Source of the DNA: Enterobacter asburiae
Lineage (GTDB): Bacteria; Pseudomonadota; Gammaproteobacteria; Enterobacterales; Enterobacteriaceae
Direction: 5' to 3'
NCBI RefSeq assembly: GCF_008080435.1
Contig: NZ_VRKN01000007.1
Coordinates: forward strand, 62,001-126,000
Length of the DNA: 64,000 nt
The notes beneath the pieces were generated by a model that was given only the letters and a program-made list of their open reading frames with translations, was not told the origin of the DNA and did not search any database. Positions 29,095-38,902 of the stretch are shown piece after piece (position 1 is the stretch's first letter; the number at the start of each line of letters is the position of its first letter). The position numbers and the translations under genes are program-made.

Positions 29095-30291
29095 TCAGGC
29101 AATTACGCCCAGCTGTTTGCCGATGCGGGTAAAGGCTTCCACCGCACGTTCAATTTGTTCAGGCGTATGCGCCGCAGACATCTGGGTGCGGATACGCGCC
29201 TGACCTTTTGGCACCACCGGGAAGAAGAACCCGGTGACGTAAATCCCTTCTTTCTGCAGCTCGCGGGCAAATTGCTGCGCGACGACCGCATCGCCCAGCA
29301 TCACCGGAATGATCGCGTGGTCAGCACCGGCCAGAGTGAAACCTGCGGCACTCATTTTTTCACGGAACAGACGAGCGTTGGACCACAGACGGTCGCGCAG
29401 CCCGGCACCGGACTCCACCATCTCCAGTACTTTAATGGAGGCAGACACAATCGCGGGTGCCAGGGAGTTGGAGAACAGATATGGGCGAGAGCGCTGGCGC
29501 AGCCACTCAACCACCTCTTTTCGAGCGGCCGTATAGCCGCCGGATGCGCCGCCGAGCGCTTTGCCCAGCGTACCGGTGATGATGTCCACGCGGCCCATCA
29601 CATCACAGTATTCGTGGGAACCACGGCCGTTTTCGCCAACAAAACCGACCGCGTGAGAGTCATCGACCATCACCAGCGCATCGTATTTATCCGCCAGGTC
29701 GCACACGCCCTTCAGGTTGGCGATCACGCCGTCCATGGAGAACACGCCATCGGTGGCGATCAGCACGTGGCGAGCACCTGCTTCACGAGCCTCTTTCAGG
29801 CGCGCTTCCAGCTCAACCATGTCGTTGTTGGCGTAGCGGAAACGCTTCGCTTTGCACAGGCGTACGCCGTCGATGATGGAAGCGTGGTTCAGGGCGTCGG
29901 AGATAATCGCATCTTCTGCGCCGAGCAGGGTCTCAAACAGACCGCCGTTGGCGTCGAAGCAGGAGGAGTACAGAATCGCGTCTTCCATTCCGAGGAAGCT
30001 CGCCAGCTTTTGCTCAAGCTGCTTGTGGCTGTCCTGCGTACCGCAGATAAAGCGTACGGAGGCCATACCGAAACCGTGGGTGTCCATGCCGTTTTTTGCA
30101 GCGGCAATCAGCTCAGGGTGATTCGCAAGACCTAAGTAGTTGTTCGCACAAAAGTTGATCACATGGCTGCCGTCGGCAACGGTGATGTCCGCCTGCTGGG
30201 CAGACGTGATAATACGCTCTTCCTTGAACAACCCTTCCGCACGTGCGGTGTCGAGGTCGTTGTTTAACTGTTTGTAAAAATCACCACGCAT
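29095..30291 (-). CDS. kbl: 2-amino-3-ketobutyrate CoA ligase (glycine C-acetyltransferase) Kbl
   Basis: A 398-residue PLP enzyme, same length as in E. coli, that cleaves 2-amino-3-ketobutyrate with CoA to glycine and acetyl-CoA, completing threonine breakdown begun by Tdh. The PLP-binding lysine lies in [13 protein letters not shown] (about residue 244), with the conserved DDSHAVGF aspartate and histidine upstream. First gene of kbl-tdh, divergent from hldD across a 215-base region. In E. coli the operon is under Lrp control; no Lrp site is asserted here. Confidence 0.97.
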   Translation of the reverse strand: MRGDFYKQLNNDLDTARAEGLFKEERIITSAQQADITVADGSHVINFCANNYLGLANHPELIAAAKNGMDTHGFGMASVRFICGTQDSHKQLEQKLASFLGMEDAILYSSCFDANGGLFETLLGAEDAIISDALNHASIIDGVRLCKAKRFRYANNDMVELEARLKEAREAGARHVLIATDGVFSMDGVIANLKGVCDLADKYDALVMVDDSHAVGFVGENGRGSHEYCDVMGRVDIITGTLGKALGGASGGYTAARKEVVEWLRQRSRPYLFSNSLAPAIVSASIKVLEMVESGAGLRDRLWSNARLFREKMSAAGFTLAGADHAIIPVMLGDAVVAQQFARELQKEGIYVTGFFFPVVPKGQARIRTQMSAAHTPEQIERAVEAFTRIGKQLGVIA

Positions 30292-30506
30292 TGCAATTCT
30301 CCAGACTCGGCAAATTTCGGGACATATTACCCAAACCTATAGTTCATGACGAGATGACACGTCATCTCTTGTCGTTTTTGCAGCATAAATCACGCGTACC
30401 CCTGCGCTGTGAAGGTGAATGGCTGAAGGGCAGCCATACTAATGATATGATAGAGACATTAGCGTCCGGGATTGTCCCCGGGCTTCACACTTCAAAGGTT
30501 ACAGTT

Positions 30507-31439
30507 ATGATCATCGTTACCGGCGGCGCAGGCTTTATCGGCAGCAATATTGTTAAGGCTCTCAATGACAAAGGCATCACCGACATCCTGGTGGTTGACA
30601 ACCTGAAAGATGGCACCAAGTTCGTCAACCTGGTGGATCTGAACATCGCTGACTACATGGATAAAGAAGACTTCCTTATCCAGATTATGGCAGGCGAAGA
30701 GTTCGGCGAGATCGAAGCCATCTTCCACGAAGGCGCCTGTTCCTCCACCACCGAGTGGGACGGTAAGTACATGATGGACAACAACTATCAGTACTCCAAA
30801 GAGATCCTGCACTACTGCCTGGAGCGTGAAATTCCGTTCCTGTACGCCTCCTCCGCGGCAACCTACGGCGGCCGCACCTCGGACTTCATCGAGTCCCGCG
30901 AATATGAGCAGCCGCTTAACGTCTACGGTTATTCTAAATTCCTGTTTGACGAGTACGTGCGTCAGGTTCTGCCAGAAGCGAACTCGCAGATCGTCGGTTT
31001 CCGTTACTTCAACGTCTACGGACCGCGCGAAGGCCACAAAGGCAGCATGGCAAGCGTAGCATTCCACCTGAACACCCAGTTGAATAACGGCGAAAGCCCG
31101 AAACTGTTCGAAGGCAGCGACGGCTTTAAGCGCGACTTCGTTTACGTGGGCGACGTTGCCGCAGTGAACCTGTGGTTCTGGGAAAACGGCGTATCCGGCA
31201 TCTTCAACCTGGGTACCGGCCGCGCGGAGTCCTTCCAGGCAGTGGCTGACGCAACGCTGGCGTATCACAAAAAAGGCAGCATCGAGTACATTCCGTTCCC
31301 TGACAAGCTGAAAGGCCGTTATCAGGCGTTCACGCAGGCCGATCTGACCAACCTGCGCGCCGCAGGCTACGACAAGCCGTTCAAGACCGTTGCCGAAGGC
31401 GTAACGGAATATATGACCTGGCTGAACCGCGACGCGTAA
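30507..31439 (+). CDS. hldD: ADP-L-glycero-D-manno-heptose-6-epimerase HldD
   Basis: A 310-residue short-chain dehydrogenase-type epimerase that makes the ADP-heptose used by WaaC, WaaF and Waa[10 protein letters not shown] is at residues 6-14, and the catalytic tyrosine and lysine are in [14 protein letters not shown]. The frame is open far upstream, but the ATG at 30507 gives E. coli length and start (MIIVTGG). First gene of the hldD-waaF-waaC unit. A TATGAT -10-like hexamer (30446-30451) lies upstream with a poor -35; no clear heat-shock sigma-32 promoter was recognised. Confidence 0.97.
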   Translation: MIIVTGGAGFIGSNIVKALNDKGITDILVVDNLKDGTKFVNLVDLNIADYMDKEDFLIQIMAGEEFGEIEAIFHEGACSSTTEWDGKYMMDNNYQYSKEILHYCLEREIPFLYASSAATYGGRTSDFIESREYEQPLNVYGYSKFLFDEYVRQVLPEANSQIVGFRYFNVYGPREGHKGSMASVAFHLNTQLNNGESPKLFEGSDGFKRDFVYVGDVAAVNLWFWENGVSGIFNLGTGRAESFQAVADATLAYHKKGSIEYIPFPDKLKGRYQAFTQADLTNLRAAGYDKPFKTVAEGVTEYMTWLNRDA

Positions 31440-31441
31440 GT

Positions 31442-32488
31442 ATGAGAATTCTGGTGATCGGCCCGTCATGGGTGGGCGACATGATGATGTCGCAAAGTCT
31501 CTATCGCACGCTCAAGGCGCGTTATCCCCAGGCGATAATCGACGTGATGGCGCCCGCGTGGTGCCGTCCGCTGTTGTCGCGTATGCCGGAAGTGAATGAA
31601 GCCATCCCGATGCCGCTTGGCCACGGGGCGCTGGAAATCGGCGAACGCCGCAAGCTCGGTCATAGCCTGCGCGAGAAGCGCTACGATCGCGCGTATGTCC
31701 TGCCAAACTCCTTTAAATCCGCCCTGGTGCCCTTTTTTGCGGGCATCCCACATCGCACCGGCTGGCGCGGTGAAATGCGCTACGGCCTGCTGAACGATGC
31801 GCGGGTGCTGGATAAAGACGCCTGGCCGCTGATGGTGGAGCGCTATGTGGCGCTGGCCTATGACAAAGGCGTGATGCGCAGTGCGAAAGATCTGCCGCAG
31901 CCGCTGCTCTGGCCACAGCTTCAGGTTAACGACGGTGAAAAATCCCAGACCTGTAACGCGTTTGGTCTTTCGTCTGAACGCCCGATGATTGGCTTCTGCC
32001 CTGGCGCCGAGTTCGGTCCGGCAAAACGCTGGCCGCACTATCATTATGCGGAGCTGGCGAAACAGCTGATTGACGAAGGCTACCAGATTGTCCTGTTTGG
32101 TTCGGCAAAAGACCACGAGGCTGGCAACGAAATTCTCGCGACGCTCAGTAATGAACAGCAGGCCTGGTGCCGCAACCTGGCGGGAGAAACGCAGCTTGAA
32201 CAGGCGGTTATTCTGATTGCCGCCTGCAAGGCTGTGGTCACCAACGATTCAGGCCTGATGCACGTCGCCGCTGCGCTCAACCGCCCGCTGGTGGCGCTGT
32301 ATGGCCCAAGTAGCCCGGACTTCACGCCCCCGCTTTCTCATAAAGCGCGCGTCATCCGCCTGATCACCGGCTACCACAAAGTGCGCAAAGGCGATGCCGC
32401 AGAAGGCTACCATCAGAGCCTGATCGACATCACGCCAGAGCGCGTTCTCGAAGAGCTTAACGAACTGCTGTTGAGCGAAGAAGGATAA
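31442..32488 (+). CDS. waaF: ADP-heptose:LPS heptosyltransferase II (WaaF)
   Basis: A 348-residue GT9 enzyme that adds the second heptose of the LPS inner core. The N-terminal GPSWVGDMMMSQSLYRTLK segment holds the conserved acceptor-side Asp, and the C-terminal ADP-heptose site reads VTNDSGLMHVAAALNRPLVA. Length is typical (E. coli 348). It starts two bases after the hldD stop and ends three bases before waaC, so the three are co-transcribed. Confidence 0.97.
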   Translation: MRILVIGPSWVGDMMMSQSLYRTLKARYPQAIIDVMAPAWCRPLLSRMPEVNEAIPMPLGHGALEIGERRKLGHSLREKRYDRAYVLPNSFKSALVPFFAGIPHRTGWRGEMRYGLLNDARVLDKDAWPLMVERYVALAYDKGVMRSAKDLPQPLLWPQLQVNDGEKSQTCNAFGLSSERPMIGFCPGAEFGPAKRWPHYHYAELAKQLIDEGYQIVLFGSAKDHEAGNEILATLSNEQQAWCRNLAGETQLEQAVILIAACKAVVTNDSGLMHVAAALNRPLVALYGPSSPDFTPPLSHKARVIRLITGYHKVRKGDAAEGYHQSLIDITPERVLEELNELLLSEEG

Positions 32489-32491
32489 CGA

Positions 32492-33475
32492 ATGCGGGTA
32501 CTGATCGTTAAAACCTCTTCGATGGGCGATGTTCTGCATACGCTGCCGTCGCTGACGGACGCCATGCGGGCCATTCCCGGCATTCGTTTTGACTGGGTGG
32601 TGGAAGAAGGCTTCGCGCAGATCCCCACCTGGCATGAAGCGGTTGACCGCGTGATCCCGGTGGCGATTCGCCGCTGGCGCAAAGCGTGGTTCTCCGCGCC
32701 GATTAAAGCCGAACGCAAAGCCTTCCGTGAGGCGGTGCAGGCACAGCATTATGACGCTATCATCGACGCCCAGGGGCTGGTGAAAAGCGCCGCGCTGGTG
32801 ACGCGTCTGGCACACGGCGTAAAGCACGGCATGGACTGGCACACCGCCCGTGAACCGCTGGCGAGCCTGTTCTATAACCGCCGCCACCACATCGCAAAGC
32901 AACAGCATGCCGTCGAACGTACCCGCGAGCTGTTTGCAAAAAGCCTGGGCTATGCGAAACCGGAAACCCAGGGCGACTACGCCATTGCGCAGCACTTTTT
33001 GCGCAATACAGATCCCTGTGCTCAGCCTTATCTTGTCTTCCTGCATGCCACAACGCGCGACGATAAACACTGGCCGGAAACGCACTGGCGAAGCCTGATT
33101 GAACTAATGCAACCTACCGGTATCCATATTAAACTGCCCTGGGGAGCTGAACATGAGCGGCAGCGTGCAGAGCGTCTGGCCGCCGGCTATTCGCACGTCG
33201 AGGTATTGCCGAAGCTCACGCTGGCGCAGGTTGCAGCGCAGCTGGCGGGGGCGAATGCTGTTGTTTCCGTTGATACAGGCTTAAGCCATTTAACCGCAGC
33301 GCTGGATCGTCCGAATATTACGATTTTTGGCCCGACCGATCCTGGATTGATCGGGGGTTACGGTAAAAACCAGCATCAGATGGTCAGCCCGACCCAGCAA
33401 ACGAAGGATATCAGCGCAGATGCTATTTTTTCATTTTTACAGGGCAGCCGTTGGCTTTCCAACAGGGATATCTAA
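32492..33475 (+). CDS. waaC: ADP-heptose:LPS heptosyltransferase I (WaaC)
   Basis: A 327-residue GT9 enzyme that adds the first heptose to Kdo2-lipid A. It starts MRVLIVKTSSMGDVLHTLPS with the conserved catalytic Asp13, and the nucleotide site is VSVDTGLSHLTAALDRPNI. The C-terminus is a few residues longer than E. coli WaaC (319). ATG follows a GAAGGA site three bases after waaF. From here on, base composition becomes AT-richer, and the next genes differ from E. coli K-12. Confidence 0.96.
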   Translation: MRVLIVKTSSMGDVLHTLPSLTDAMRAIPGIRFDWVVEEGFAQIPTWHEAVDRVIPVAIRRWRKAWFSAPIKAERKAFREAVQAQHYDAIIDAQGLVKSAALVTRLAHGVKHGMDWHTAREPLASLFYNRRHHIAKQQHAVERTRELFAKSLGYAKPETQGDYAIAQHFLRNTDPCAQPYLVFLHATTRDDKHWPETHWRSLIELMQPTGIHIKLPWGAEHERQRAERLAAGYSHVEVLPKLTLAQVAAQLAGANAVVSVDTGLSHLTAALDRPNITIFGPTDPGLIGGYGKNQHQMVSPTQQTKDISADAIFSFLQGSRWLSNRDI

Positions 33476-33478
33476 CGC

Positions 33479-34588
33479 ATGAGTTACGTATTTCTGCTGA
33501 TTTTACTCTTTCCGGTGAAACTTATCCGGAAGCTGTTCCGCAAAGAGACAGGTAAAAACCTGGTCATTCAGACAGCAAAAATCGGCGATTTTGTTAATGC
33601 AACGCCCCTTCTGGCATACCTGCAAAAAAGCGACGTGCTCATCAGTCGTAGCGTGGGTGCACTGGCGAAGCATGATGAGACGATCGACGAGATTTTTTTT
33701 ATCGAGCAGCATAAGCGTAACCTGTGGCGAAAGCTGGTCTTTGCCTGTCGGATCATGAACCGCTATGACAATGTCTATCTTCTGCAACCTAACAGCGTGA
33801 ACCTCTTTTTCGCCGCCGTTTGTAATGCTAAAAACAAACAGTTTTTAAGCACTTACACACGCAGATGGTATCACGGTATTTTCTATGCAACGGCAGACGG
33901 TACTGTTGAACACGGTAGAAAGACGCTGTCGGTCACGAACTATCTGAAACTGGCCGATCGCGCCTTAACCTGGCAAGACTCGCCAAAGCACGCCACAAAG
34001 CCACTTTTCAAACCCGCGACCTATCCGGCAATCCTCGATAAACCCGGCGTGATCCGCATTGGCATCAGCGTAGCCGCCGGAAATAAAGCGAAAACCGTTC
34101 CGCCGGTCATCTGGAAGCAAATTGCCGATCGTCTCGCCGACCTGCCTTGCGAATTTTATGTGTTTGGCGCCCCGAATGAACAATCGTGGATGGATGATAT
34201 CACCCGCGCTTATGGTGAACTGCCCAACTTTATTAATCTGATTGGCAAAATCTCGCTTGAAGAGCTGCCGTGGGCCATTTCTAAAATGGATTGCTATATC
34301 GCGTCTGACTCGGGGAATGTCTACATTGCCGATGCAGTCGGGGTGCCGGTAATCTTACTGTTCGGGCCTTGCTGCCACTATGAACAGCGTCCGCTGGGCA
34401 ACGTATTGCTGATTGGTAATGATGCCAACATTTGCTCATATGTTTTTGAAACACGATATTACTTCTCACAGAGCCGGGAAGAACTCTTCGCTGTAACAGA
34501 CGAATCGCTACGTGACCTCAAACATTTTATTTGCGAGTTATCAACAATTAACGCAACCGCATATTCCTTTGATGCTCAGGGAAACTAA
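33479..34588 (+). CDS. Glycosyltransferase family 9 (heptosyltransferase-like)
   Basis: A 369-residue protein with the GT9 layout. A hydrophobic N-terminus (about residues 3-13) is followed by the acceptor-site motif TAKIGDFVNATPLL and a C-terminal donor site ASDSGNVYIADAVGVPVIL, where the usual histidine after the GN/GL is Tyr. It begins three bases after waaC. GT9 enzymes add heptoses, but some related members use other sugars. The AT-rich codon usage (many AAA, ATT, TTT) contrasts with waaF and waaC and suggests separate ancestry. Probable outer-core or side-branch transferase; acceptor unknown. Confidence 0.75.
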   Translation: MSYVFLLILLFPVKLIRKLFRKETGKNLVIQTAKIGDFVNATPLLAYLQKSDVLISRSVGALAKHDETIDEIFFIEQHKRNLWRKLVFACRIMNRYDNVYLLQPNSVNLFFAAVCNAKNKQFLSTYTRRWYHGIFYATADGTVEHGRKTLSVTNYLKLADRALTWQDSPKHATKPLFKPATYPAILDKPGVIRIGISVAAGNKAKTVPPVIWKQIADRLADLPCEFYVFGAPNEQSWMDDITRAYGELPNFINLIGKISLEELPWAISKMDCYIASDSGNVYIADAVGVPVILLFGPCCHYEQRPLGNVLLIGNDANICSYVFETRYYFSQSREELFAVTDESLRDLKHFICELSTINATAYSFDAQGN

Positions 34589-34593
34589 TTATT

Positions 34594-35502
34594 ATGGCTT
34601 TTCTAAGCATCATTATTGCCGCGCATAACGCCAAAGATACGCTTCATACAACGCTGGAAAGTCTACAAAACGCGATTAATGATGCGGGCGATGATGTAGA
34701 GATCATTATCTTTAACGACAGTTCCGATGACTCAACACAGGATATTATTGAGGCGTGGCTGCCAACGCTTCCGAATGCGCAATCCCGATACGTAGAGTAC
34801 CGTAACGTAGGTCATGTTCGAAACAGTGCCCTCTCGCTGGCCTCAGGTGAATACATTACCATGCTGGATAGCGATGACCGATTGAAACCGGGCAGCATCA
34901 GGGACGCTGTGGCGTACCTCAAAACAGAGCGCCCTGATATGCTACTGACGCGCTTGCTGGAAATTCGTGACACCCAAAAAATCACCGCCGACTGGCAGGG
35001 GTTCTCTCCTGTTGCTTTGTCACAACATGAGGCAATAAAGCGGTTCCTGCAGCACAAAGATTTTCAGGCACATCTCATCGGGCAATTCATTCATCGGAAA
35101 TTGTACGTAAGCAACCCGATTCCTTCGATGGTCTGCTATGAAGATTTCGCCGTATTTCCCGGCATGTTGATGCAATCGAGTAAAATAGTCTATCAGCGTC
35201 AGGGACACTATTATTACATCAAACGTAGCGACAGTTTGTCGAGCCGACTCGATGCCAGTAAAATCGCTACGCTTATCGAATGCACCTTACGGATGGAAAA
35301 AACATTCCCGATATTATTCAAACATCTTATTAATTGTCATTGGTTTGATATCTACAGTAACCACCGGCAGCATCTAACCGACCTGCAACTCAAACTGGTT
35401 AAACAGCGGGTAAACACACTTTATTCTTTCTCTTTCTTCTTCTCCAGAGATGTACGTTTCAGCTACAAAAAAAGGGTCATTGAGGCACTATGGAAAAAGT
35501 AA
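34594..35502 (+). CDS. Glycosyltransferase family 2, LPS core type
   Basis: A 302-residue GT-A transferase. SIIIAAHNAKDTL at the N-terminus, IIFNDSSDDSTQDII (about 37-51) and the metal motif MLDSDDRL (about 90-97) define the nucleotide-sugar domain. YEDFAVFPGML holds a probable catalytic acid. The C-terminal ~60 residues are basic and aromatic, suiting membrane contact. AT-rich like its neighbours. It begins five bases after the GT9 gene and overlaps waaL by 13 bases, so its product probably finishes the sugar on which WaaL acts; that link is inference. Confidence 0.78.
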   Translation: MAFLSIIIAAHNAKDTLHTTLESLQNAINDAGDDVEIIIFNDSSDDSTQDIIEAWLPTLPNAQSRYVEYRNVGHVRNSALSLASGEYITMLDSDDRLKPGSIRDAVAYLKTERPDMLLTRLLEIRDTQKITADWQGFSPVALSQHEAIKRFLQHKDFQAHLIGQFIHRKLYVSNPIPSMVCYEDFAVFPGMLMQSSKIVYQRQGHYYYIKRSDSLSSRLDASKIATLIECTLRMEKTFPILFKHLINCHWFDIYSNHRQHLTDLQLKLVKQRVNTLYSFSFFFSRDVRFSYKKRVIEALWKK

Positions 35503-36701
35503 AACTGCGGCTTTATCAGCTTACGCTGATTTTGAGCCTTATTTCGCTTGCGCTCACGCTGCTTAGTTCAGGTAAGCAACGAGAGTTTTTCTATATTGCG
35601 ACTTATGCCAGCATTATCGGCTTAGCATGTGAATATAAAAAAATCGCAGTGCGTCCTTTTTCTATCGCATTGCCGATTTTGCTAATTGGGTTGCTTAATT
35701 TTGGCTGGTACATGGTGTATGAATACCATAGTGAAGGTCTGAACGTTTATAGCGATTATCTCGGCGCAAGTAAAAAATTGATTCTGGCAAGCATTCTCAT
35801 TTTTTATCTTGACCGGTTTAAGTCTTATATTGATAAAACATCCTTCCAGAAATATTTCTTATACGCCTCCGGTGCAGGGTTTATACTCGCCACTGGCTAT
35901 GGCTTATGGCAGGCATCACAGGGTATGGGGCGTATCGAGATGGCTATAAATCGTGCGACCGTGTCGGCCTATGTTTACTCTGTACTGTCACTGGCGTTGG
36001 TATACAGCCTTTATCTACAGAAAAATATAAAACTTTATGTAGCCGCAGGACTCATCATCTTAATATCTTATTTTGTTATTCTTTTAACGGGCACGCGTGC
36101 CGCAATGGGATTATATTTACTCCTGGCGATTGTACTCACGCTTTACCACTTCAGAAGAATACACCTTAAATCAACGCTGATTTTCTTATGTATTGTGGCA
36201 GGTATTGTTATCGTTAGCTACAAGCCATTAATTTTACCAAAGATACAACAAACACAAACTGAAGTTGAAAGTTATCAAAAAGGATACGATGCAACTTCAC
36301 TCGGTGCACGTTTTTCTATGTGGAGTGTTGGTATTCAAAACGGACTTGCCCATCCTTTAGGGCAGTCTGTTGAAGACCGTGAAGTATGGACACAGCAATA
36401 TGTGAAAAATGGGCATCCACATCTCGCATCCGCACTCGATTATATCAGGGTGCATCTGCATAATGAGTTTATTGAAAAATATTCTCTGCAAGGGATCCCC
36501 GGTCTGGTGATATTATTCTTTTTCTATATATCGATGATCGCTTACGCGCTTAAAAACAGAAACGGCCTGCTGCTGACGACCATGCTTCTTTTATTACTCT
36601 ATGGCCTGACGGACGTCATACTATTGAGTTCAGAAGCCTTAATCTTCTTTGTCACCGTGTTTGCGCTGAGTACACCTTTTTCTCAGACCCGGCAACGTTA
36701 A
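35490..36701 (+). CDS. waaL: O-antigen ligase WaaL
   Basis: A 403-residue inner-membrane protein with about 10-12 predicted helices and one large periplasmic loop near residues 240-335. The loop ends with the Wzy_C-family motif HLHNEFIEKYSLQGIPG, whose His is essential in characterised ligases, and SLGARFSMW precedes it. It joins undecaprenyl-linked O-antigen to lipid-A-core at the periplasmic face. WaaL sequences vary with the acceptor core, so placement beside two unusual transferases is expected. Overlaps the preceding gene by 13 bases, ends at a terminator and is strongly AT-rich. Confidence 0.9.
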   Translation: MEKVKLRLYQLTLILSLISLALTLLSSGKQREFFYIATYASIIGLACEYKKIAVRPFSIALPILLIGLLNFGWYMVYEYHSEGLNVYSDYLGASKKLILASILIFYLDRFKSYIDKTSFQKYFLYASGAGFILATGYGLWQASQGMGRIEMAINRATVSAYVYSVLSLALVYSLYLQKNIKLYVAAGLIILISYFVILLTGTRAAMGLYLLLAIVLTLYHFRRIHLKSTLIFLCIVAGIVIVSYKPLILPKIQQTQTEVESYQKGYDATSLGARFSMWSVGIQNGLAHPLGQSVEDREVWTQQYVKNGHPHLASALDYIRVHLHNEFIEKYSLQGIPGLVILFFFYISMIAYALKNRNGLLLTTMLLLLLYGLTDVILLSSEALIFFVTVFALSTPFSQTRQR

Positions 36702-36705
36702 TGAT

Positions 36706-36733
36706 AATGCCCGCGTCGCGGGCATTATTTTTT
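36706..36733 (+). terminator. Terminator after waaL
   Basis: AATGCCCGC-GTC-GCGGGCATT followed by A and six T starts four bases past the waaL stop. The stem includes the stop codon of the convergent deacetylase gene. Confidence 0.9.
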
Positions 36734-37681
36734 CTTGTATTGATAAAACTCCGCCAGCGTCATCCCCACCGTCTTATCGGATAACCAGCTAAAGAGCGTT
36801 TCTAAATCCTGATACAACCCTTCGATCGCCGCCTCATCTTTAAACGTAGGGCTTCCGCCAGGCATAAATTCCGACGAATGAAGCATAAACTCCACGTACT
36901 CACTTCCCTGAGACAGGCATTGCTGTGCAACCTGAATCATTTGCGCCGCATTCCCACCGGACGGTCTTAGCCAGTTGACGGAGGGTGAGCGGTATTTACC
37001 GCGAAGCCGATCGTAACCCTGTTTGATCGTGTTCAACCAGGCCGGGTGTTTATACTGAATGCTCATCGGCACTTCGAGTAATAGGCTATTGCCTGCCCGG
37101 GAGATATCGTCAGTATCAATAAAGTAGGCGTGGTCAGGAAAATGCTGATAATTCGTTCCGCCATTACCCTGCGGCGCCCCCTTCGCGTTGCGCCAGTTCA
37201 CTCGCGGCGTGACGGAACAATCAACCTGATAGCCCAGCTCAATCAGTAACCTGGCGTAGCGGCTATCAAATGCCCAACGTCCGGCACGGTGGCTTAGCAT
37301 TTTGGTCTGGAATGTCTCTTCCAGCAGGCGAGTCATGAACAGCACTTTCTCGCGCATAACCTCATCCGAAAATTCAATCAAATAAGGCTGCCAGCGCCAG
37401 TCATCTCCCGTGAGATCGTGCTCCGGTGGGCTATTCCATGCGTGAAGGTGCATCCCCACTTCCCCCTGACCGCGGGCGATCACGTCCCTGGCGAACGCAA
37501 TGAAAACGGGCTCGATTGCCATCTCGTAATTGGTAAGCCACACGGGCTTAAAGCCGAAACGCTCACAAAGCGTCTGGAACCGCGCCAGATAGCGCGCGTT
37601 TTCCGTTTTAATGACGCGGTGATTTTGCCAGAGATTATCGCCCTCAGTATCAATTGTGATGATAAACGCTGGTTTGTTCAT
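36725..37681 (-). CDS. Polysaccharide deacetylase-like protein (WabN-like)
   Basis: A 318-residue protein of the carbohydrate-esterase 4 / NodB-like superfamily. IITIDTEGDNLW opens the fold and carries the catalytic and metal aspartates; GMHLHAWNSPP and LSHRAGRWAFD give the histidine and arginine motifs; a second histidine is in FMLHSSEF. In Klebsiella, WabN deacetylates a core N-acetylglucosamine; a similar role fits the GT4 genes nearby but is inferred. An in-frame ATG at 37735 has a better AAGGG site and would add 18 residues; the shorter start fits the conserved domain. It is the only minus-strand gene inside the plus-strand core cluster. Confidence 0.78.
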   Translation of the reverse strand: MNKPAFIITIDTEGDNLWQNHRVIKTENARYLARFQTLCERFGFKPVWLTNYEMAIEPVFIAFARDVIARGQGEVGMHLHAWNSPPEHDLTGDDWRWQPYLIEFSDEVMREKVLFMTRLLEETFQTKMLSHRAGRWAFDSRYARLLIELGYQVDCSVTPRVNWRNAKGAPQGNGGTNYQHFPDHAYFIDTDDISRAGNSLLLEVPMSIQYKHPAWLNTIKQGYDRLRGKYRSPSVNWLRPSGGNAAQMIQVAQQCLSQGSEYVEFMLHSSEFMPGGSPTFKDEAAIEGLYQDLETLFSWLSDKTVGMTLAEFYQYKKK

Positions 37682-37831
37682 AATGAGTCCGCAAGACAGG
37701 AAAGTTAGCGCTATGTTACGCACTCTCCAAAGCATGAGTAAACCCTTCCAGGGAAATTCCTGAGATTATGGAGAAAGAGTGCAAGTCGCTATCAGGTCTA
37801 TTAGAATTGCCATCAGTACAACGCCGATAAG

Positions 37832-38902
37832 ATGATGATGAATAACTTACCTGACACACCTGATTTGCGCATTTTACTTATCAAACTCCGCCATCATGGC
37901 GACATGTTGCTGACCACTCCCGTCATTGATTCGTTACGTCAAAAATGGCCGCAGGCACAGATTGATGTCCTGCTGTATGAAGAAACGCGCGATATGCTCG
38001 CCGCGCATCCGGCGATCGGTACAATTTATGGAATCGATCGTAAATGGAAGCAGCTGGGCACGCTGAAGCATCTTCAAAAAGAGTGGCAGTTGCTGTGTGC
38101 GTTAAGAAATCAGCATTATCATCTGGTCATTAACCTTGCCGATCAATGGCGTAGCGCTATCGTCACCCGTTTCACCGGTGCACCGGTTCGCCTCGGATTC
38201 GCGTTTAACAAACGCAACAGTGCATTCTGGCGTTTTTGTCATACCGATCTGGTCTCTGTCGATGGCCACAAATCCCTGCATACGGTCGAACAGAATCTCT
38301 CCATTTTAACGCCATTACCGGTCGCGCCGCAGCCTGCCGTAACCATGGCCTACACTGCAGAAGACTGGGATCATGCCCGTCAAAGACTGACGCAGACGGG
38401 TGTGGGCGAGCGCTATATCGTGATCCAGCCGACGTCACGCTGGTTCTTTAAATGCTGGAGCGAAGACAAAATGGCGCAAACCATTACTGCACTTCAGCAG
38501 GATGGTCATACGGTTGTGCTCACCGCGGGGCCGGATAAAAAAGAGTTGGCGATGATCGATCGCATTCTCGCTGCCGCACCGAAAACCGGTGTCGTTTCGC
38601 TGGCGGGCCAGTTGACGCTGCGTCAACTGGCATCGCTTATCGATCATGCCTCTCTGTTTATTGGTGTCGACTCCGTACCGATGCATATGGCCGCCGCGCT
38701 GCAAACGCCCTGCGTGGCCTTGTTTGGTCCATCAAAACTGACGTTCTGGTCACCCTGGCAGGTTAAAGGGGAAGTGATCTGGGCCGGCGATTACGGCCCA
38801 CTACCCGATCCGGATGCCATTGATACCAAAACGAAAGAACGCTATCTCGACGCCATTCCCGTTGATGCTGTCGTCTCCGCCGCAAGGAGATATCTGTCAT
38901 GA
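37832..38902 (+). CDS. waaQ: Lipopolysaccharide heptosyltransferase III (WaaQ)
   Basis: A 356-residue GT9 enzyme that adds the branching third heptose to heptose II of the inner core. IKLRHHGDMLLTTPVID, with its HGD motif, is diagnostic for WaaQ. The donor site is FIGVDSVPMHMAAALQTPCVAL, and QPTSRWFFKCW is also conserved. Three tandem ATGs (37832, 37835, 37838) are possible starts. First gene of the second core operon; overlaps the next GT4 gene by four bases. No ops/JUMPstart element for RfaH was found upstream. Confidence 0.92.
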   Translation: MMMNNLPDTPDLRILLIKLRHHGDMLLTTPVIDSLRQKWPQAQIDVLLYEETRDMLAAHPAIGTIYGIDRKWKQLGTLKHLQKEWQLLCALRNQHYHLVINLADQWRSAIVTRFTGAPVRLGFAFNKRNSAFWRFCHTDLVSVDGHKSLHTVEQNLSILTPLPVAPQPAVTMAYTAEDWDHARQRLTQTGVGERYIVIQPTSRWFFKCWSEDKMAQTITALQQDGHTVVLTAGPDKKELAMIDRILAAAPKTGVVSLAGQLTLRQLASLIDHASLFIGVDSVPMHMAAALQTPCVALFGPSKLTFWSPWQVKGEVIWAGDYGPLPDPDAIDTKTKERYLDAIPVDAVVSAARRYLS

